Positions 37,618-48,450 are shown, counted from the first letter of the stretch. The stretch is DNA of 64,000 bases from Paludibacter sp. (GCA_028690665.1 JAQVAV010000003.1:62001-126000), one strand, 5' to 3'. Numbers and translations are program-made. Notes: generated by a model from the letters alone, not told the origin.

Positions 37618-39441
37618 CTATCTTCCAAACAATTTATTTTGCAAATCCGGACGTTTCATTCGTTGTAAATCACGAATAATTTGTTGTTTATATTCTTTCT
37701 TGTACCAAAAGAAAAATTTTCGTTGTTCCAACTTTTCATTCTTCGACTTCGCTGTAAATACTGGTTCAAGTGTATAGGGATGATAACCGGAATAATAAAT
37801 TTCCGTTGCCAAGGTCATTGGAGTCGGCGTAAAATCCTGTACCTGCTCCAATTTAAAATCCATGGTCTTGGTCAGGGTAGCCAGTTCGGCCATATCTTCG
37901 TTGTGGCATCCCGGATGGCTCGAAATAAAATACGGAATAAGTTGCTGATTCAGGCCTTCTTCTTTATTTATGCGCTCGAATTGCTTTTTAAATTGGCCGA
38001 AATATTCAAACGCAGGTTTCCTCATAAGTTTCAAAACACGGTCTGATGTATGTTCCGGCGCCACTTTCAGCCGACCTGAGACATGTTTGCTGATAAGCTC
38101 CCGGATATATTCGGCATGACTTTTATTCGCGGCTTCGCTTTTTGTATCGCTTAGTAGTAAATCATATCGGACTCCGCTACCCACAAATGATTTTTTGATA
38201 CTGGGTAAATTGTCCACAGAACGGTAAATATCAATCAACTTACTATGATTAGTGTCTAGATTCGGACATACTTTGGGATGAATACACGAAGGTTTTTTAC
38301 ACTTTTTACAAATTTCCAGATCAATGCCCTTTAGCCCGTACATATTAGCCGATGGTCCGCCCAAATCGCTCAGGTAACCTTTAAAATCAGGCATTTCTGT
38401 TATTTTCCTGACTTCATTTAAAATGGATTTTTTTGAACGCGAAACAATATGTTTGCCCTGGTGTGCAGAAATTGTACAAAAAGCACAGCCACCGAAGCAT
38501 CCCCGATGAAGATTCACAGAGAACTTAATCATTTCGTAGGCCGGAATTTTTTTATCCTTGTATTTCGGATGAGGAAGTCTGGTATAAGGCAAATCAAAAG
38601 AAGCATCAAGTTCGGCTTCGGTCAATGGTTCATAAGGTGGATTAACCACAACCCAACGATTCCCGGTTTGTTGTAACAGTCGGTCTGCTTCGAAACGGTT
38701 CGATTCCTCTTCAATATGCCGGAAATTTGAAGCATAAAGTTTTTTATCTTTCAGGCAAACTTCGTGAGAAACTAATGTAATATCTTTCCATGGAGATGCC
38801 GGAATCTGTTTGGCAAGAAAAGATGTTTGTGGAATATCTGTTATTTCGCCAAATTTTTCGCCGGCACGCAATCGCGTAATCAATTCCCTCAAAGGTTTTT
38901 CTCCATTGCCATAAATCAACATATCCGCTTTTGTATCGAGCAAAATGGATGGCATAAGTTTATTGGACCAGTAATCATAATGCGTAAACCTGCGGAGCGA
39001 GGCCTCAATACCACCTATCAATATCGGAACATCCGGATACAACTTTTTAAGGGTATTGGTATAAGTAATTGTCGCATAATCAGGACGCATTCCGGGACGA
39101 CCATCGGGAGAATAAGCATCATCGGAACGAAGGCGTTTATTGGCCGTATAATGATTAACCATCGAATCCATATTTCCTGCTGAAACGGCAAAAAACATAC
39201 GTGGACGTCCCATTTTTTTGAAATCTCTCAAGTCATCTCTCCAATTGGGTTGTGGAACAATGGCTACGCGTAATCCTTCTGCTTCGAGAATCCGCCCTAT
39301 AACAGCAGCTCCAAAAGCAGGATGATCAATATAGGCATCTCCGGTAAAAAGCACAACATCAACTTCATCCCACCCACGCAAATCAAGTTCTTTTTTGGTA
39401 GTAGGTAGAAAGTCAGTCAACTGATATATCTTATTTTGCAT
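37618..39441 (-). CDS. YgiQ family radical SAM protein
   Basis: 607 residues. The iron-sulfur cluster motif is CxxxxxxC-free and of the CxxxCxxC type, HRGCFGGCAFCTISAHQGK, with the first Cys near residue 315. It also has FAVSAGNMDSMVNHYTANKRLRSDDAYSPDG and SSHPGCHNEDM, typical of YgiQ. A second Cys cluster (ICKKCKKPSCIHPKVCPN) near 375-390 may hold an extra metal site. The substrate of the family is unknown. A -7 box lies 47 bp upstream. Confidence 0.93.
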   Translation of the reverse strand: MQNKIYQLTDFLPTTKKELDLRGWDEVDVVLFTGDAYIDHPAFGAAVIGRILEAEGLRVAIVPQPNWRDDLRDFKKMGRPRMFFAVSAGNMDSMVNHYTANKRLRSDDAYSPDGRPGMRPDYATITYTNTLKKLYPDVPILIGGIEASLRRFTHYDYWSNKLMPSILLDTKADMLIYGNGEKPLRELITRLRAGEKFGEITDIPQTSFLAKQIPASPWKDITLVSHEVCLKDKKLYASNFRHIEEESNRFEADRLLQQTGNRWVVVNPPYEPLTEAELDASFDLPYTRLPHPKYKDKKIPAYEMIKFSVNLHRGCFGGCAFCTISAHQGKHIVSRSKKSILNEVRKITEMPDFKGYLSDLGGPSANMYGLKGIDLEICKKCKKPSCIHPKVCPNLDTNHSKLIDIYRSVDNLPSIKKSFVGSGVRYDLLLSDTKSEAANKSHAEYIRELISKHVSGRLKVAPEHTSDRVLKLMRKPAFEYFGQFKKQFERINKEEGLNQQLIPYFISSHPGCHNEDMAELATLTKTMDFKLEQVQDFTPTPMTLATEIYYSGYHPYTLEPVFTAKSKNEKLEQRKFFFWYKKEYKQQIIRDLQRMKRPDLQNKLFGR

Positions 39442-39487
39442 TTAGTTTTCTGTTTATTATTTCAATCATAACGACCGAAGTATTCAA

Positions 39488-39495
39488 CAAAGATA
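39488..39495 (-). promoter_or_regulatory. -7 box of ygiQ
   Basis: Minus strand TATCTTTG, an exact TAnnTTTG match, 47 bp before the start codon. No clear -33 element. Confidence 0.5.
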
Positions 39496-39608
39496 CAATC
39501 AAATAAGTTCTTCTGGACTATTCTTAAATCGAATATTCGGTATTATGCGTATGCTGAACAACAGTTTAAAATGTATTTTGTTTTAAAAATTTATACAAAA
39601 AAAAAGCG

Positions 39609-39616
39609 TAATTTTG
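39609..39616 (+). promoter_or_regulatory. -7 box of pepT
   Basis: TAATTTTG, an exact TAnnTTTG match, 27 bp before the pepT start codon. Confidence 0.5.
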
Positions 39617-39642
39617 TACTCTAAAAATTAAAAAAACTAATT

Positions 39643-40866
39643 ATGACACTTACTAAAAGATTCTTCAAATACGTAAGTTTCACCACCACTTCGGACGAAA
39701 ACACCAAAATGACTCCGAGTACTCCCGGACAAATGGTTTTTGCCAAATATCTGGTGGAGGAACTTAAATCAATTGGTTTACAGAATGTTGATTTGGATAA
39801 AAATGGATATGTAATGGCTACATTGCCTGCAAATATAGATAAACCTATTCCAACTATCGGATTCATATCTCACATGGATACCAGTCCGGATATGACCGCT
39901 AAAAATGTGAAACCGCGTATTGTTGAAAGTTACGATGGTAATGACATTTTATTGAATGAAGAAAAACTAATTATCCTTGAAACTGAAAAATTTCCCGAAA
40001 TTCTTCAATATAAAGGTCAGGACATTATTGTAACCAACGGAACAACTTTACTTGGAGCCGATGATAAAGCTGGTCTGGCTGAAATTGTTACAGCTATGGA
40101 ATATTTGATTGCACACCCTGAGATAAAACATGGAGATATTCGCGTAGGATTTACGCCGGATGAAGAAATTGGTCAGGGCGCCGACCATTTCGATGTACAA
40201 AAATTTGGAGCGGAATGGGCCTATACTATGGATGGCGGTGAAATCGGAGAATTAGAATATGAAAATTTCAATGCTGCCGGAGCCAAAGTTATTTTTAAAG
40301 GAATTAATGTACACCCGGGCTATGCTTATCACAAAATGCGTAATTCAATGCGCGTTGCTCAGGAATTTGTAGGTATGTTGCCGCGTTGGGAAACTCCTGA
40401 ACACACACAGGATTACGAAGGATTCTACCATTTAGTCGGTATGGAAGGAAATGTAGAAGAGTCCGTTCTAAGTTATATAATACGTGATCATGATCGTGAC
40501 CGTTTTGAACGCCGTAAAAAAGAAATGCAGCATTTAGTCAATAAAGTAAATGCCGAGTTTGGAGAAGGTGTGGCTACACTTGAACTTCGTGACCAGTATT
40601 ATAACATGCGTGAAAAAATAGAACCAGTAAAACATATTGTTGATCTGGCATTCGAAGCTATGGAGGCTGTCGGTGTAAAACCAAATGTAAAACCTATCCG
40701 GGGCGGTACCGATGGCGCACGTCTCTCTTTTGAAGGCCTGCCCTGCCCTAATATTTTTGCAGGTGGACATAATTTTCATGGAAGATTCGAGTATGTCCCT
40801 ATTCAATCGATGGAAAAGGCCATGATGGTAATTGTAAAAATTGTGGAAATCATGGGACAACGTTGA
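39643..40866 (+). CDS. pepT: Peptidase T (tripeptide aminopeptidase)
   Basis: 407 residues, cytoplasmic M20B zinc peptidase that removes the N-terminal residue of tripeptides. Metal and catalytic motifs: [56 protein letters not shown] and the final [13 protein letters not shown]. Its full length matches E. coli PepT. gcvT follows after 38 bp. Confidence 0.97.
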   Translation: MTLTKRFFKYVSFTTTSDENTKMTPSTPGQMVFAKYLVEELKSIGLQNVDLDKNGYVMATLPANIDKPIPTIGFISHMDTSPDMTAKNVKPRIVESYDGNDILLNEEKLIILETEKFPEILQYKGQDIIVTNGTTLLGADDKAGLAEIVTAMEYLIAHPEIKHGDIRVGFTPDEEIGQGADHFDVQKFGAEWAYTMDGGEIGELEYENFNAAGAKVIFKGINVHPGYAYHKMRNSMRVAQEFVGMLPRWETPEHTQDYEGFYHLVGMEGNVEESVLSYIIRDHDRDRFERRKKEMQHLVNKVNAEFGEGVATLELRDQYYNMREKIEPVKHIVDLAFEAMEAVGVKPNVKPIRGGTDGARLSFEGLPCPNIFAGGHNFHGRFEYVPIQSMEKAMMVIVKIVEIMGQR

Positions 40867-40904
40867 TAAGAAACCATCTTTAAAATACTGATTCTAAAAC
40901 AAGA

Positions 40905-41975
40905 ATGAAGACAACTCCATTTACAGATATACATATTGCTCTTGGAGCAAAAATGCACGAATTTGCCGGTTACAATATGCCCATTGAATATAGCGGTATC
41001 ACCGATGAACATATAACCGTAAGGAATAGTGTAGGCGTATTTGATGTTTCTCACATGGGCGAATTTTGGGTAAAAAGTTCTCATGCATTGGCTTTTCTGC
41101 AGAAAGTTACATCAAACGATGTTTCGGCTTTGCCGGTAGGAAAAGCTCAATACTCGTGTTTTCCCAATGGGAAAGGCGGTATCGTAGACGATTTACTCGT
41201 TTATCACTATGAACATGAGAAATACCTGCTCGTAGTAAACGCATCCAATATTGAAAAAGACTGGAACTGGTGCATAACTAATAACTCCGAAGGAGCAGAA
41301 CTTGAAAATGCTTCCGACTGGATGGCTCAATTAGCAATTCAGGGCCCCAAAGCAACCGAAGTTTTACAAAAACTTACATCGGTTAATCTATCTGAGATAC
41401 CATATTATGCTTTTAAAACTGGCAATTTCGCAGGCGTCGACAATGTCATTTTGTCAAACACAGGCTATACCGGCGCCGGAGGTTTTGAACTGTACTTCTA
41501 TCCTGAACATGCACTAAAAATCTGGAATGCCATTTTTGAAACCGGAGCTGATTATGGCATAAAACCAATCGGACTCGGAGCACGGGATACTCTACGTTTA
41601 GAGAAAGGATTTTGCCTGTATGGAAATGATATAGATGATACTACTTCGCCAATTGAAGCTGGTTTAGGCTGGATCACCAAATTTGTTGATGGTAAAAATT
41701 TTATCGACCGGGATTTGCTTGCACAGCAAAAAACGCAGGGAGTCAGCCGGAAATTAGTTCGTTTTGAATTGACCGAAAGAGGAATCCCGAGACATGATTA
41801 CAATATAGTCGATGTTAATGGCGAAAATATAGGCAAAGTCACCTCTGGAACTATGCTTCCTGATAGTAAAAAAGGGATTGGGATGGGATATGTAAAAACA
41901 GCATTCAGTAAAGCCGGAGCTGTTGTATATATTCAAATCAGGAATAAAAACCTTGAGGCTATTGTGTTGAAATAA
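40905..41975 (+). CDS. gcvT: Glycine cleavage system T protein (aminomethyltransferase)
   Basis: 356 residues. It transfers the methylene group from the H-protein lipoamide arm to tetrahydrofolate. Motifs include [13 protein letters not shown] at the start, [27 protein letters not shown], and the C-terminal [21 protein letters not shown]. The H and P proteins are not nearby. Probably cotranscribed with pepT. Confidence 0.97.
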   Translation: MKTTPFTDIHIALGAKMHEFAGYNMPIEYSGITDEHITVRNSVGVFDVSHMGEFWVKSSHALAFLQKVTSNDVSALPVGKAQYSCFPNGKGGIVDDLLVYHYEHEKYLLVVNASNIEKDWNWCITNNSEGAELENASDWMAQLAIQGPKATEVLQKLTSVNLSEIPYYAFKTGNFAGVDNVILSNTGYTGAGGFELYFYPEHALKIWNAIFETGADYGIKPIGLGARDTLRLEKGFCLYGNDIDDTTSPIEAGLGWITKFVDGKNFIDRDLLAQQKTQGVSRKLVRFELTERGIPRHDYNIVDVNGENIGKVTSGTMLPDSKKGIGMGYVKTAFSKAGAVVYIQIRNKNLEAIVLK

Positions 41976-41996
41976 TCCGATCAACAATGGGAAAGC

Positions 41997-44165
41997 ATGT
42001 CCATTAAATTCCTGCTGCTAAATATCATTTTTATCTGTTTGATGGCTGCTACTTTTGTTGTCTCAGCCCAAGATAAATATGCCATTATAAAAGATACAAC
42101 GGATAGCAATTCCATTACTAAAAAAAATATACAAATAGAAGAAGTTCAGGTCAGAGCCAGACTGAAAAGTATAAATCTTTTATCCGGCTCTACCGGAATT
42201 CAACTGGATATGGAATCTATGCAGCAGTTGCCCAGATTAGTTGGAGAAGCTGATCCTTACAAAGCTTTGCAATATATGGGAGGAGTCTCGCAGGCAGGTG
42301 AAGCTAATTCCGGATTGTATGTACGAGGAGGAAATAATGACCAGAATTTGATTCTTCTAAACGGAACTTTGATACAAAATCCGACACATGTTCTGGGAAT
42401 TTTCTCCGTATTTAACCCTGATCTTATTGATCAGATGAAGTTTGTTAAGTCCGGAATTCCTGCCGAATACGGAGGACGATTATCTTCTGTCGTCGATATT
42501 TCAACGGCGTCTGTTATTCCGGAAAAATTAAAAATTGATGGTTCTCTCGGATTGATTTCGTCCCGGATATGTGTTCAGTTTCCCGTAACAAAAAAGTTTT
42601 CTGTCTACGGATCATTACGTGGAAGTTACATTAGTTCTCTTATTCTACCAGGCTTAAGTCTTTTGGGAATTGATTCCTCACTGACAAAAAATCGTTATGA
42701 GTATTATGATGTCAATGCCGGATTTAATTATAAAATCAATTCGAAACATCGTATCATCGGACATTTTTACTCAGGAAATGATGATATTGGTATTATGCAA
42801 GTCAGGCAATATAATCTGGATAAGAATTCTTTGTGGTGGAAAAATACAACAGGCGGTATCCAACATATTTACTATATAAACAATCAGCTTTCATTCAAAC
42901 AACAATTATCTTATTCTTCTTTTGAGATTGAATCTGATTTGAACTGGTTTAATTCTGTCAATAATCTTCATTCCGGATTCAATCAATACGACTATAATGC
43001 GGGATTTATTCAAATCAGTGGAATACATCAGCTACGTTACGGAACAGAAATATCATACAACCAATCACACCCCAATTTTATCAGGTCAGACTCAATAATT
43101 CCTATCGAAATAGACAACAAGCACAACAATTATTATGCATTACAAGGTTCTGCCTACTTTCGGGATGAACTAACGATAGGAAAATGGCAGGTCAATGCAG
43201 GGGTAAGAGGTAACATATATGCACAAATCGGACCTTACACCGATTATGACGATGACCAAACTATCAAATATTCAGCCGGAAGCATTATTAAAACATATCA
43301 TTCGATTGAACCGCGTTTTTTTGCCCGGTATCTGATCCATAAAAATACATCTGTAAAACTTTCCGCCAGCCGTATACATCAATATCTTAATCAAGTACCT
43401 GTTTTTAGTTTTGGCATACCGGCTGACTTACAAATTCCCGCGAGTTTATACATAAAGCCACAGGCATCATGGCATTTTTCGGGCGGATATTTTCAAAATT
43501 TCAAAGAAAACTCATGGGAAACAAGTGTGGAAGCCTATTACAAAACACTGGAAAACCAGCTGGAATTTAAAAGTAATGTTGCTGATATATTCACCAATGG
43601 CGATATTGAAAAAAATTTACTGACAGGGCATGGTTGGAGTTATGGGATTGAATTCAAAGTCCGAAAAAACTCGGGAAAATTCACCGGCTGGTTCGCATAT
43701 AACCTTGCATGGAGCTATCGTCAGTTTGATGCAATAAATGACGGAAAGCCCTTTCTCGCCAGCAATGACCGCCGACATGATTTATCAATAGTTACCATGT
43801 ATAAACTAAATGATAAATGGAATTTTTCCGCTTTATTCGTTTATGCCACAGGGAGTCGTCTTAATTTACCTTTAAGTTGGTATGTCATCAATCAAAAAGT
43901 AATACTTGAATACGGAGATTATAATGCTTTTGAAATGCCGGCTTATCATCGTTTGGATCTGTCGGCTATTTACAAAATGAAAACAATTCATGGAATTCGC
44001 TCTGAATTAAATTTCTCGGTTTACAATGCATATAACAGAGCTAATCCTTTCCAAATATTATACAGTACAAAAGGTTTCAATGGTACTGATAATTTCAATG
44101 TCGGGATACGTATGTCATATTTATTACCGGTTATTCCATCTGTCTCCTGGGTATTTCATATATAA
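41997..44165 (+). CDS. TonB-dependent outer-membrane receptor
   Basis: 722 residues: signal peptide ending in VVSAQ, a TonB-box-like IEEVQVRARL, plug domain (GLYVRGGNNDQNLILLNGTLIQNP, IPAEYGGRLSSVVDIST), and a barrel ending in the typical C-terminal aromatic strand (SWVFHI). It lacks the N-terminal carboxypeptidase-like beta-sandwich often found in Bacteroidetes receptors. It is paired with a DUF4249 lipoprotein 11 bp downstream, a common but uncharacterised pair, so the ligand is unknown. Confidence 0.9.
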   Translation: MSIKFLLLNIIFICLMAATFVVSAQDKYAIIKDTTDSNSITKKNIQIEEVQVRARLKSINLLSGSTGIQLDMESMQQLPRLVGEADPYKALQYMGGVSQAGEANSGLYVRGGNNDQNLILLNGTLIQNPTHVLGIFSVFNPDLIDQMKFVKSGIPAEYGGRLSSVVDISTASVIPEKLKIDGSLGLISSRICVQFPVTKKFSVYGSLRGSYISSLILPGLSLLGIDSSLTKNRYEYYDVNAGFNYKINSKHRIIGHFYSGNDDIGIMQVRQYNLDKNSLWWKNTTGGIQHIYYINNQLSFKQQLSYSSFEIESDLNWFNSVNNLHSGFNQYDYNAGFIQISGIHQLRYGTEISYNQSHPNFIRSDSIIPIEIDNKHNNYYALQGSAYFRDELTIGKWQVNAGVRGNIYAQIGPYTDYDDDQTIKYSAGSIIKTYHSIEPRFFARYLIHKNTSVKLSASRIHQYLNQVPVFSFGIPADLQIPASLYIKPQASWHFSGGYFQNFKENSWETSVEAYYKTLENQLEFKSNVADIFTNGDIEKNLLTGHGWSYGIEFKVRKNSGKFTGWFAYNLAWSYRQFDAINDGKPFLASNDRRHDLSIVTMYKLNDKWNFSALFVYATGSRLNLPLSWYVINQKVILEYGDYNAFEMPAYHRLDLSAIYKMKTIHGIRSELNFSVYNAYNRANPFQILYSTKGFNGTDNFNVGIRMSYLLPVIPSVSWVFHI

Positions 44166-44176
44166 CAGTATTTATA

Positions 44177-45040
44177 ATGAAAAAATTAACATATATAATA
44201 CCATTATTAATTTTGATTTTTTCTAATTCATGCAAACCAGACTTAGATTATGCAGTGCATGGCTATACACAAAAAATCATCGTTGAAGGATATATTTCAA
44301 ACGGAGAATATGCCAAAGTATATTTATCGCTGAATGTGCCCGTATGGCAAACTATTGATAGTGCAACGATACTTGACCATGTAATCCGTACTGCTAAAGT
44401 GACCATATCGGATGGAAAAAACACAGAAATTCTGACCTCCTCCTGGGATAAAGAACATTTTCCTCCTTATGTTTACAAAACCACATTATTAAAAGGAGAA
44501 GCAGGTAAAACATACAATTTGAAAATTGAGTATAGCGGATATACAGTATACAGTGTAACTACAATACCCCAACCTACCGATATTATTCAGTTCGAAACAC
44601 GTGAAAGTGGTGAAAATGATAGTTTGAAAATACTTTCCGCCAGCTTTATTGCAGATAGCACAAAAAAATGCGGATATCGAATCTTCAGTCGAAAACAAGC
44701 TGATGGATTTTATACCGAAACTCCTTTTGTATTCAATGCAGCATTTAGCCTTAAAGGGCTTCAAACTATTGATCTGAATCCATTTCCTCGATCAACAGAT
44801 CCAAGTTATTCGGAATCGGGATGTTTTCATATAGGTGATACTGTTAAAATAAGATTTGCAACTATCGATAGTATTTCAACCCAATTTTTCAATGAGTTGT
44901 CCCTGTTTTCGTCTACTACAGGAATCGGGAATGCTTATTTTACCGGAGAAAAAGACAGTCTAAGCTCAAATATCAGCTATCCGGGCTTTGGCATTTGGAG
45001 TGGAAGCGGAATAAAAATTTATCAGGTAGTAATAAAATAA
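44177..45040 (+). CDS. DUF4249 family lipoprotein
   Basis: 287 residues with lipobox IFSNSCKPD. The N-terminal KIIVEGYISNGEYAKVYLSLNVPV and GEAGKTYNLKIEYSGYTVYSVTTIP are typical of DUF4249, a beta-rich family almost always encoded beside a TonB receptor. It probably forms an outer-membrane complex with the upstream receptor. Function unknown. Confidence 0.85.
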   Translation: MKKLTYIIPLLILIFSNSCKPDLDYAVHGYTQKIIVEGYISNGEYAKVYLSLNVPVWQTIDSATILDHVIRTAKVTISDGKNTEILTSSWDKEHFPPYVYKTTLLKGEAGKTYNLKIEYSGYTVYSVTTIPQPTDIIQFETRESGENDSLKILSASFIADSTKKCGYRIFSRKQADGFYTETPFVFNAAFSLKGLQTIDLNPFPRSTDPSYSESGCFHIGDTVKIRFATIDSISTQFFNELSLFSSTTGIGNAYFTGEKDSLSSNISYPGFGIWSGSGIKIYQVVIK

Positions 45041-45073
45041 CGGGAATCGATATAAAAATAGTCCCGACGGACT
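45041..45073 (+). terminator. Overlapping stems between convergent genes
   Basis: CGGGA (45041-45045) pairs with TCCCG (45062-45066), and AGTCC (45060-45064) with GGACT (45069-45073) followed by TGATTTT. The two stems exclude each other. A weak terminator for the DUF4249 gene is plausible. Confidence 0.4.
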
Positions 45074-45189
45074 TGATTTTGGAGTTCGTTCATTGTGAAT
45101 ATAGCTTCCCGCTTCCACAGGCCTTCCGCAGAACTTAGCCTTTACTCTTTTATTTAAATTCCATTTTTATAACCAGGATATTTAAAGCA

Positions 45190-46233
45190 TCAATTTCCTA
45201 TTTGAGTATTCAGCAATTGGATTTCCTTCTTTCTTTCTATAACATCCTGATAATGTTGCGCAATATCGACATAATGATCATAATTCTGAAGAATATCATT
45301 GACGGCATATTCATAAGCCATTTTAGCATAAACAAGTGCATTTTCTATATCTCCATTAATTTCGTAGGCTACAGAAATATTATTGGCTAATTTAGATTTT
45401 GTATCATTGGCATTTCTTTCAAGCCCTTTTTTCCAAATATCAATTGCAGCATCCCAGCTCCGGACATACATCGAGTCAATCCCCTGTTTCATATATTTGT
45501 CGGAGTTTGAAAAGAAATACCGGTCCGCTTTATCCCAATAAGGCACAAAACGTTTCACTGTATTTTTTCCTACATATAGGGCTCCATCAATCAAGGCATC
45601 TTCTCGCCGTGGCAATTCAAGCAAAGCTCTTTTACGTTTGTATGATTCTGCATTCCAATACACTGTATCTTTGAAATTCATTGATTGAAATGTTTTTCCC
45701 CCCGGATAATGAATTGTCCAGTAAGAGTCGAAGCGCAATTCAAGCATCATATAATAAGTGTATGTTCTTTCATCCAATTCTTCTGATATTTTATCATTTA
45801 CTTTTAATCTGTCCAACGCAATAATCACATCTGCTCCATATTTTTGACACAATTCGTCTACTTTTTTCGGAGTCAACGCATTCACGGTAAAAAAATCTTT
45901 ATCTTCATTGACAGAGTTTGTTTCCAAAGAAACATTATTGAAAAATTCATTATCCTGAAGTTCTTGCGCTAACACGCTCAATGTAAAAATTGGCAAACTA
46001 TCAGTATTTAACTTTATATTTCGGGCTCTTTCATTGTAAAATTCCGTTATATGGCCATAATCTTCCGGCTGGGCAACAGTATTATTGACCAGCAACACCT
46101 TTGTGGCATCCGCATCAAATGCTACTTTGGCTGGTTTCAGCACATCCACTGTTGTATACAAAACTGTTGTACACGATGCTAAAAGTATCAACAGTCCGGA
46201 AATTATCAGCTTTTGTAATTTTGCCTTTTTCAT
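45190..46233 (-). CDS. Lipoprotein with C-terminal tetratricopeptide region (DUF6340-like)
   Basis: 347 residues with lipobox LLASCTTVLYT. The N-terminal part (KVLLVNNTVAQPEDYGH, then DVIIALDRLKVND) matches a widespread Bacteroidales lipoprotein type I associate with DUF6340. The C-terminal part (KYMKQGIDSMYVRSWDAAIDIWKKGLERN, ISVAYEINGDIENALVYAKMAYEYA) has TPR-like repeats. It is 19 bp after the metallo-hydrolase gene and closes that operon. Role unknown. Confidence 0.75.
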   Translation of the reverse strand: MKKAKLQKLIISGLLILLASCTTVLYTTVDVLKPAKVAFDADATKVLLVNNTVAQPEDYGHITEFYNERARNIKLNTDSLPIFTLSVLAQELQDNEFFNNVSLETNSVNEDKDFFTVNALTPKKVDELCQKYGADVIIALDRLKVNDKISEELDERTYTYYMMLELRFDSYWTIHYPGGKTFQSMNFKDTVYWNAESYKRKRALLELPRREDALIDGALYVGKNTVKRFVPYWDKADRYFFSNSDKYMKQGIDSMYVRSWDAAIDIWKKGLERNANDTKSKLANNISVAYEINGDIENALVYAKMAYEYAVNDILQNYDHYVDIAQHYQDVIERKKEIQLLNTQIGN

Positions 46234-46252
46234 TGAACTAAAACTTATAGTA

Positions 46253-47002
46253 TTATAGATTTAATTTTAAACCATCATAGGCCAGAAAAAAATTTTCCGG
46301 AAGACTTTTTTGAACATCTTCATGTAAACCTAAATCATGGCTAAAATGAGTGAAATATGTTTTCTTTGCACCAATTTTTCCAGCAATTACCAGAGCTTCC
46401 GACAACGAAAGATGAGCTATATGTTTCTCTATTCTTAGCGCATTTATAACCAAAACATCTAATCCCTGAAGTTTATCGATTGTCGAATCAGGAATTGTCT
46501 TCACATCCGTCAGATATGCCAGATTATTAATCCGATAGCCTATGATCGGTAATTTAGCATGGAACACCCTTAATGGAGTTATTTCAATCTGTTGTACATA
46601 AAACTTACTATTTTCAGTAACTTCATGCAAATGAATTTCAGGTACCCCAGAATAACGCTTCTCAGAAAAGCAGTAAGGCATATTATTTTTTATCTGAGCC
46701 AAAACTCTGTTTTCGCCATAAACTGTCGTCTCTCCCAAAGGCCTTATATCATCCAATCCTCCAATATGGTCATAATGTTCATGCGTTATTAATATTGCGC
46801 TTAAATAATTTAAGCCGGTTTTCAGTATTTGTTGTCTAAAGTCAGGTCCAATATCAATTAAAAAATGAATATCATTTATTTTTACTAAAACGGATGACCT
46901 TAACCTTTTATCTTTCGGATTTAATGACTTGCAAACCCTACACGAGCATCCTATTTGGGGAATTCCCGTAGACGTTCCTGTTCCTAAAAAAATTAACTCC
47001 AT
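46253..47002 (-). CDS. MBL-fold metallo-hydrolase (PhnP/lipoate-octanoyl-type)
   Basis: 249 residues, cytoplasmic. The start MELIFLGTGTSTGIPQIGCSCRVC, the metal motif ITHEHYDHIGGLDDIRPL, and THFSHDLG near the end are typical of the PhnP-like branch of beta-lactamase-fold hydrolases, which often act as cyclic phosphodiesterases. The Cys-x-Cys-x2-Cys near the N-terminus matches an extra zinc site in PhnP. Its start overlaps the upstream methyltransferase gene by 10 bp. Confidence 0.9.
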   Translation of the reverse strand: MELIFLGTGTSTGIPQIGCSCRVCKSLNPKDKRLRSSVLVKINDIHFLIDIGPDFRQQILKTGLNYLSAILITHEHYDHIGGLDDIRPLGETTVYGENRVLAQIKNNMPYCFSEKRYSGVPEIHLHEVTENSKFYVQQIEITPLRVFHAKLPIIGYRINNLAYLTDVKTIPDSTIDKLQGLDVLVINALRIEKHIAHLSLSEALVIAGKIGAKKTYFTHFSHDLGLHEDVQKSLPENFFLAYDGLKLNL

Positions 47003-48348
47003 GTCTGCTCCCCTTTTTCTATATTCATTCTGATTCTCCAGTTATTCGGATACAAATTATTGCTTCTGTTTCCTAAGTTCTTAACCCAGCCAAGAGCAAC
47101 ATTCCTATACGTTACCAAAAGATACCCCCTTGGAGAATCAGGTAAATAAATCGCCTCTTTCTTTAAAAAAGCAATAGCCTGCTGTTTATCCAATTCCACA
47201 CAAATTTCTGGATTAGGTCTGAAAGATTTTGAAAGTGCCAATTGTGCAGAAGGAACTAAATCCTTACCTTTTAACTCAGCAACTAACAAACTACTCTCAA
47301 TGCATTTAAGCTGTTTTATCAAAAATATAAATTTATCAAATTTCGATTCATCATAAGCTCTTATGAAATTTGCATCATTCACAAAAATCCATTTTTTAGA
47401 CGGATCCAACATAAACGGCAATTCTATTGACTTAACAAATTTTATGCCTTTCTTCTGTTCTGGTAATTTATCTTGTTTTATCGTAGAATCTTTATCGCTC
47501 TTTCGAACAACAGACAGAAAAAAGCCTTCACCTTTTGTTCGATGCGGAAAAAACCGATAGCCAAAATTAGTTTCAAGAATTCCTGATTCTGGCTGAAAAT
47601 CAACTTTCAAAAACTCTCCTCCTAATTCGGAACATATTTTTTCAACATTATCCTCATTCTCTTTCCGGTTATAAGTACACGTGCTATAGACTAAAATTCC
47701 GCCCGGTTTTAAAGCATTCCAAACATCGCTGATTATATCGATTTGACGAAACGCACACATTTCAACGTTTTCAGGAGACCATTCATCCACCGCCCCGACA
47801 TCTTTCCGAAACATTCCTTCTCCGGAACAGGGCGCATCAACTACTATTGCATCAAAGAAATTTCTGATCCCACCAAAATCAGCCGCCTTATTGTTTGTAA
47901 CAAGTACGTTTGGATTTCCCCATTTTACTATATTTTCAGCCAATATATAAGCTCTGTTTCTAATTATCTCATTCGATACCAACAAACAATCTTCACTCAA
48001 TGTTTGCAGCAATAATGTAGATTTTCCACCAGGGGCTGCACATAAATCCAGTACCGTTTCAGCCTTTTCTAAATACTGTTTCACAACCTGACATAAAAAC
48101 ATAGAACTCGCTTCCTGAACATAATATGCCCCGGCATGAAACAGGGGGTCAGCTGTAAACAGAGGCCTTTCGTTTAAATAATAACCTTTATCACACCATG
48201 CAACTTTATCTTCAGAAGGATGAAGCTCTGTTTTATTATTAACACGAATGCTCACCATTGCCGGCTGGCTGACAGCATCCAAAAAAGGCTCCAGTTCATC
48301 TTTTAACAATAAACTTACTGATTCAACAAACTTATCCGGTAAATTCAT
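46993..48348 (-). CDS. RsmF/NOL1-NOP2-Sun family rRNA (cytosine-C5) methyltransferase
   Basis: 451 residues. Motifs: YVQEASSMFL, VLDLCAAPGGKSTLLLQ (SAM), VDAPCSGEGMFRKD with the first catalytic Cys region, and LVYSTCTYNRKENEDNV with the second. The C-terminal domain (about 310-451) is PUA/RsmF-like. It probably methylates 16S rRNA C1407 in the cytoplasm. A -7 box TAAATTTG lies 22 bp upstream on the minus strand (plus 48371-48378). Confidence 0.92.
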   Translation of the reverse strand: MNLPDKFVESVSLLLKDELEPFLDAVSQPAMVSIRVNNKTELHPSEDKVAWCDKGYYLNERPLFTADPLFHAGAYYVQEASSMFLCQVVKQYLEKAETVLDLCAAPGGKSTLLLQTLSEDCLLVSNEIIRNRAYILAENIVKWGNPNVLVTNNKAADFGGIRNFFDAIVVDAPCSGEGMFRKDVGAVDEWSPENVEMCAFRQIDIISDVWNALKPGGILVYSTCTYNRKENEDNVEKICSELGGEFLKVDFQPESGILETNFGYRFFPHRTKGEGFFLSVVRKSDKDSTIKQDKLPEQKKGIKFVKSIELPFMLDPSKKWIFVNDANFIRAYDESKFDKFIFLIKQLKCIESSLLVAELKGKDLVPSAQLALSKSFRPNPEICVELDKQQAIAFLKKEAIYLPDSPRGYLLVTYRNVALGWVKNLGNRSNNLYPNNWRIRMNIEKGEQTWS

Positions 48349-48370
48349 GTAAACATTTTTTATTAAAGAA

Positions 48371-48378
48371 CAAATTTA
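48371..48378 (-). promoter_or_regulatory. -7 box of the methyltransferase operon
   Basis: Minus strand TAAATTTG matches TAnnTTTG and lies just before the start codon of the first gene of the three-gene operon. Confidence 0.45.
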
Positions 48379-48413
48379 TAACTTTTAGGAATAAAAATAC
48401 ATTATAAAAACAT

Positions 48414-48450
48414 AAAAAACATTTGTACTAACAGTGTACAAATGTTTTTT
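48414..48450. terminator. Intrinsic terminator after the HIT gene
   Basis: A 15-bp stem, AAAAAACATTTGTAC (48414-48428) with GTACAAATGTTTTTT (48436-48450), T-rich on both strands, 22 bp past the HIT-protein stop. Confidence 0.8.
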
